From Pyropia yezoensis (lineage: Eukaryota; Rhodophyta; Bangiophyceae; Bangiales; Bangiaceae), in assembly GCA_009829735.1 (NCBI GenBank), contig CM020619.1:10282375-10346374 (forward strand): a DNA stretch of 64,000 bases, written 5' to 3'. This document shows, piece by piece, positions 61,499-64,000 of this stretch. Every line of letters starts with the position of its first letter. Position 1 is the first letter of the stretch. Position numbers and translations under genes: made by a program. The notes below the pieces were generated by a model. That model was not told the DNA's origin. It made no database searches and saw nothing but the letters and a program-made list of their open reading frames with translations.

Positions 61499-61817
61499 CG
61501 GCACTCGTGGGAGAAGGCGGGGGTGGGATACGGTGCATGAGATGCACCAGCGGGCTCGGGTTCTGGCATGGTGCGTGGAAGCGCTTGAGGGCGGAGCCGA
61601 TAGTGACATTTGGGGGGACAGGGAAGAGGAGTCTTTCACGCTGTTCCTCTCTGTGCTCGAGTTGGATACTATCGTGCCATGGGAAGTAAAGGTGCATATT
61701 TCTTTGCTCATCCAACGTGACGTAAGGGCGGTCATCTCTGACCTCACATTGAGATGTGAGAAATTTCCATGGATATAGATTGATCCTTAATCGGCAAGCA
61801 TACATCAGACTTAAGTT
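61499..61817. other. spacer upstream of the tRNA gene
   Basis: An open plus-strand frame (part of 61263-61778) reads HEMHQRARVLAWCVEALEGG and onward to CEKFPWI with a protein-like composition, but it lacks a clear start and overlaps the preceding ORF. It could be a 3' exon; unproven. Confidence 0.35.
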
Positions 61818-61853
61818 GGGTTTGTAGCTCAGTGGTAGAGTGCTCGCTTAGCA

Positions 61854-61870
61854 TGTAATTAGTGCAAGCC
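61854..61870 (+). other. intron 1 of tRNA-Ala (17 nt)
   Basis: Lies 3' of the anticodon between positions 37 and 38; sliding by one base gives the same product. Confidence 0.75.
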
Positions 61871-61892
61871 TGCGAGAGGTCCGGGGATCGAT

Positions 61893-61903
61893 AGGTTCGA
61901 GGA
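61893..61903 (+). other. putative ectopic T-loop intron of tRNA-Ala (11 nt)
   Basis: The insert AGGTTCGAGGA contains GGTTCGA, the core of a Pol III B box, so the promoter word may lie in the intron rather than in the mature T-loop. Boundaries are inferred from restoring a 7-nt loop. Confidence 0.6.
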
Positions 61904-61917
61904 CCCCCGCTGATCCA

Positions 61918-62793
61918 ACAATTTTATCTCCCAGTGAAATGATGGAGACCTATTTTTGCCGTGAAGCAGTAAAGCCGCACCAGCCCGCGTCCTCTATGTA
62001 TGTACATACGTAACTCTTTCGGCCATGCGCAACACGTGCACTGCACAGCAACTGCAGACCACAGAGAGATGTAGGACCCTCTCGTTAAGGAGAGGGGGGC
62101 CGAAGTCCTCAGGCCTGGCAGACGACAGAACGGCGGCTTGCTTCATCATGGACCACCCGTGCACAGCAATCGAGGCAACGGCGCAAGCGTTTTCTGACCG
62201 CTCCTGGGCTGTCATGCTCGTCACCGCAGCTCGCTCGTCACCGCGAAAGAGCGGGATAGCAAGCGTCTGGGCCTGGCGTTAGGGTGCTGGATGACCGCCT
62301 CGGGCGGCTCGGACAACGACCCGCGTCGCGCCCATTGGTCCGGAGAGATCTGCGTATTTGTGCAGCTGAGGATGCCGTTCTTCGCTGAAGAAATAACCTC
62401 ATGTCCAAGATCGCCAAAAGACAAAGCATGACGAAGGCGGTGAGAGACCAGAGGCACAAGCTCTAAGGGGACCTGCCAGTGTCAATGCCTGTCTAACACA
62501 GTCAAAGCGCATGCGCAACGTGCTCTCTCTACTTCAGCCCCCACTCGTCTCCCCATATCACACCCTCTGTCTCTGCATTCGCCGTACCACACCCTGTTTC
62601 GGACACAAGCTATCTAAAGTACAGGCCTACCACTGCAGATGGCACGACCAGTCAAACGCCTGGGCAGCACAACCGCGCAGCTGATAAACCGCGGCACGTC
62701 CGCGAGAGCAGCGCAATGGGTAGGGAGAGGGTAATCACAAAGATGAGGACTCTTTCCCTCGCCTAACCCTTCAAGGCCACCACCGTCTAAATT
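61918..62793. other. intergenic region
   Basis: Moderate GC; short ORFs only. No gene is recognised. Confidence 0.5.
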
Positions 62794-63933
62794 CTAGGCG
62801 TCCGTCCCAGCGTGTCCTTCCCCCCCCTGAGGGAGCGGCGGCCGCAGCAGCGCATACAGCGCCACTCCGAACACCGGCACCGCCACCACCGATAAGGCAA
62901 ACACAACGTCTGCCCACCCACCCCCGTAGAGCCGCCGCCGACGCATGTCTTCTGTCAGGGGACCCCACACCGCCACGCTCATGAAGCCCAGGTCTGCGGT
63001 AGTGGCGGCGACCAGCCGGTCGGCCGTCGCTAGGACCCCCCAGTCCACGGCACGGGCGTACAGGATGAGGTCCCATGCCTCCACCGGGGCGCCAAGCGGC
63101 ACAAAGGCGGTCACGTAGCACCAGGTGGCAGCGGCAACGAGACCGGCAGCAAAGAGCTTGGACTCCCCGACCCGCAGCAGCGTCGAGTGCCCGAATGGCA
63201 GTGGCTCTACGGCGCCGGCGTCGGCAGTAGCAGCGGAGGCCGCCGCCGCCTCATCGCCCCCCACCAGGGCCGTCCCCTCCGTTCCGCTAGCGGCGGTCAG
63301 GGTTTCTCCCCCGCCCCCCCCCCCCAGCACCTCCACTGCAGGTCTCAGTCGCCGGAGCGCCAGGTAGGGCCCCAGCGCAAGCCCGCCTAGTGCCACACTG
63401 CCCGCCACAAACGGGACCGCCGGCAGCGGCCGCTGCCCCCGCCCCCCCCCCGCCGCGAGCAGCGCGGCAAAGCAACCGGCCATGACGCCCGCGGCGTTGA
63501 ATTCCGCCCACACCAGCGTCGGCACGTCGGGGGCGGTCGGGTGGGCGAGCAGCTCGGCTAGAGTGGCGCCGCCGCCGGGCTCGCCGGGCGCGAGGACGGT
63601 TGCCCAAGCGACAAGGACCGCCCATGCGGCCAATCCTGCCGCCACCCGCCCACGGGGGGCGGGCGTGTCCACGACGGGCACCGCCTCGAGGGGGCTAGGG
63701 GAAGGGGCGCCCCCGTCCGCAACCGCCCGCACGAGCGTGCGACGCGGCGCCGCTGCCGAGGCGCAACCAGGACGGGCAGCAGCGGTGGCGGACGACCGGT
63801 GGCGGGGCGCGCCAAACGCGCGAACCCCGCATGGCCGGGCAGCCGCGGCCAAGCGGCGGCCGCCGCTGTACGACGCGGGGGCCGTTGTCACCAGGGAGGC
63901 GCCAGCTGCAAATGCCAGCCAGCGGGGTGTCAT
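62794..63933 (-). CDS. probable plastid-targeted polytopic membrane protein
   Basis: 379 aa, family not recognised. The N-terminal ~75 residues are rich in Ala, Arg and Ser with almost no acidic residues, compatible with a plastid leader. About five hydrophobic segments follow: AAGLAAWAVLVAWATVLAP; a segment around AGVMAGCFAALLAAGG; PFVAGSVALGGLALGPYLALRR; KLFAAGLVAAATWCYVTAFV; and DVVFALSVVAVPVFGVALYALL at the C-terminus. The GPYLALR end of the third helix resembles a motif in plastid and cyanobacterial membrane proteins, but I cannot name one safely. A long hydrophilic Ala/Glu-rich loop separates helices 3 and 4. Start at 63933; single exon. Confidence 0.6.
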   Translation of the reverse strand: MTPRWLAFAAGASLVTTAPASYSGGRRLAAAARPCGVRAFGAPRHRSSATAAARPGCASAAAPRRTLVRAVADGGAPSPSPLEAVPVVDTPAPRGRVAAGLAAWAVLVAWATVLAPGEPGGGATLAELLAHPTAPDVPTLVWAEFNAAGVMAGCFAALLAAGGGRGQRPLPAVPFVAGSVALGGLALGPYLALRRLRPAVEVLGGGGGGETLTAASGTEGTALVGGDEAAAASAATADAGAVEPLPFGHSTLLRVGESKLFAAGLVAAATWCYVTAFVPLGAPVEAWDLILYARAVDWGVLATADRLVAATTADLGFMSVAVWGPLTEDMRRRRLYGGGWADVVFALSVVAVPVFGVALYALLRPPLPQGGEGHAGTDA

Positions 63934-64000
63934 GGTCAGGAGGCCAGGATTGACAAAGCGCGGGACGGGGTGGTCGGCGAGTCTTTGGGGGCAATGGGAA

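Larger units (their letters stand above)
61818..61917 (+). tRNA. tRNA-Ala(AGC) with an anticodon-loop intron and a T-loop insertion
   Basis: Acceptor GGGTTTG (61818-61824) faces CTGATCC (61910-61916) with two G-U pairs and one mismatch; discriminator A at 61917. The D-arm is GCTC-AGTGGTA-GAGT. Anticodon stem CTCGC/GCGAG; loop TTAGCAT with AGC at 61850-61852. A 17-nt insert (61854-61870) sits at the canonical 37/38 site. T-stem CGGGG (61882-61886) pairs with CCCCG (61905-61909), but the loop ATCGAT...C is split by an 11-nt insert at 61893-61903. Removal of both leaves 72 nt, a normal tRNA length. A TTTT run at 61922-61925 can end Pol III transcription. CCA is not encoded, as in eukaryotes. tRNA genes with several introns, some at unusual positions, are known from the red alga Cyanidioschyzon. 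Exact splice points are ambiguous by a base or two. Confidence 0.8.

Noticed and set aside
61078-61569. 163-aa minus-strand ORF
   Set aside because: Its repeat-like region is the reverse of the regular Asn/Ser repeat on the plus strand; less regular, so set aside, though not excluded.

Overview
The window looks like nuclear DNA of a GC-rich, intron-poor photosynthetic eukaryote, most likely a bangiophyte red alga (Porphyra/Pyropia type). The reasons are: long single-exon genes next to genes with only one or two short GT-AG introns; two nucleus-encoded plastid proteins whose leaders begin Met-Ala-Phe; a secreted Ig plus double PAN-domain protein; a tRNA-Ala gene that appears to carry two introns; and very high third-position GC with many poly-G/poly-C tracts. 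The organism is inferred, not proven. One 500-base N gap lies at 24458-24957.

Layout. 0.7-13 kb is a dense housekeeping block: a cytosolic-type acetyl-CoA C-acetyltransferase (-), a three-exon Pkr1-like V-ATPase assembly factor (+), the mRNA-processing factor CLP1 (-, frame broken at a 34-base poly-C), lysyl-tRNA synthetase (+), a plastid ClpR subunit (-, two exons) divergent from plastid ribosomal protein bS21 (+), and a RING-H2 protein (-). 13-26 kb is extreme low-complexity DNA: a CTG repeat block, a long Gly/Ala-rich C2HC-finger gene (+) whose reading frame changes at poly-G runs, an unrecognised Ser-Gly repeat gene (-), and the assembly gap among GGGC repeats. 26-35 kb holds a small unknown ORF, a K+-dependent Na+/Ca2+ exchanger (+) and the ribosome-biogenesis factor UTP14 (-, also frame-broken at poly-G/C). 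35-39.5 kb is gene-poor, lower-GC DNA with degenerate repeats and a 945-bp inverted-repeat structure.

41.06-51.80 kb is a complete-looking Ty3/gypsy chromovirus LTR retrotransposon: 363-bp LTRs, gag, protease, RT-RNase H-integrase-chromodomain. Its pol is interrupted by one in-frame TGA. Between pol and the 3' LTR it carries a large ORF on the opposite strand with its own TATA box. The convergent ends of pol and this antisense gene are separated by four 24-bp palindromic repeats. A decayed, distantly similar copy of the antisense gene lies immediately outside the 5' LTR and is cut off by it. This sense/antisense element, with the mutated relative beside it, is the most unusual system in the window.

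53-64 kb returns to host genes: an F-box/LRR-like protein (+), a secreted Ig/PAN protein (+), the Hsp90 co-chaperone AHA1 (-), a 142-bp tandem duplication, a small hydrophobic Asn-Ser repeat protein (+), a tRNA-Ala(AGC) with an anticodon-loop intron and an 11-nt T-loop insertion, and a probable plastid membrane protein (-). No operons are expected; several neighbours are divergent pairs that may share promoters (CLP1/LysRS, ClpR/bS21).
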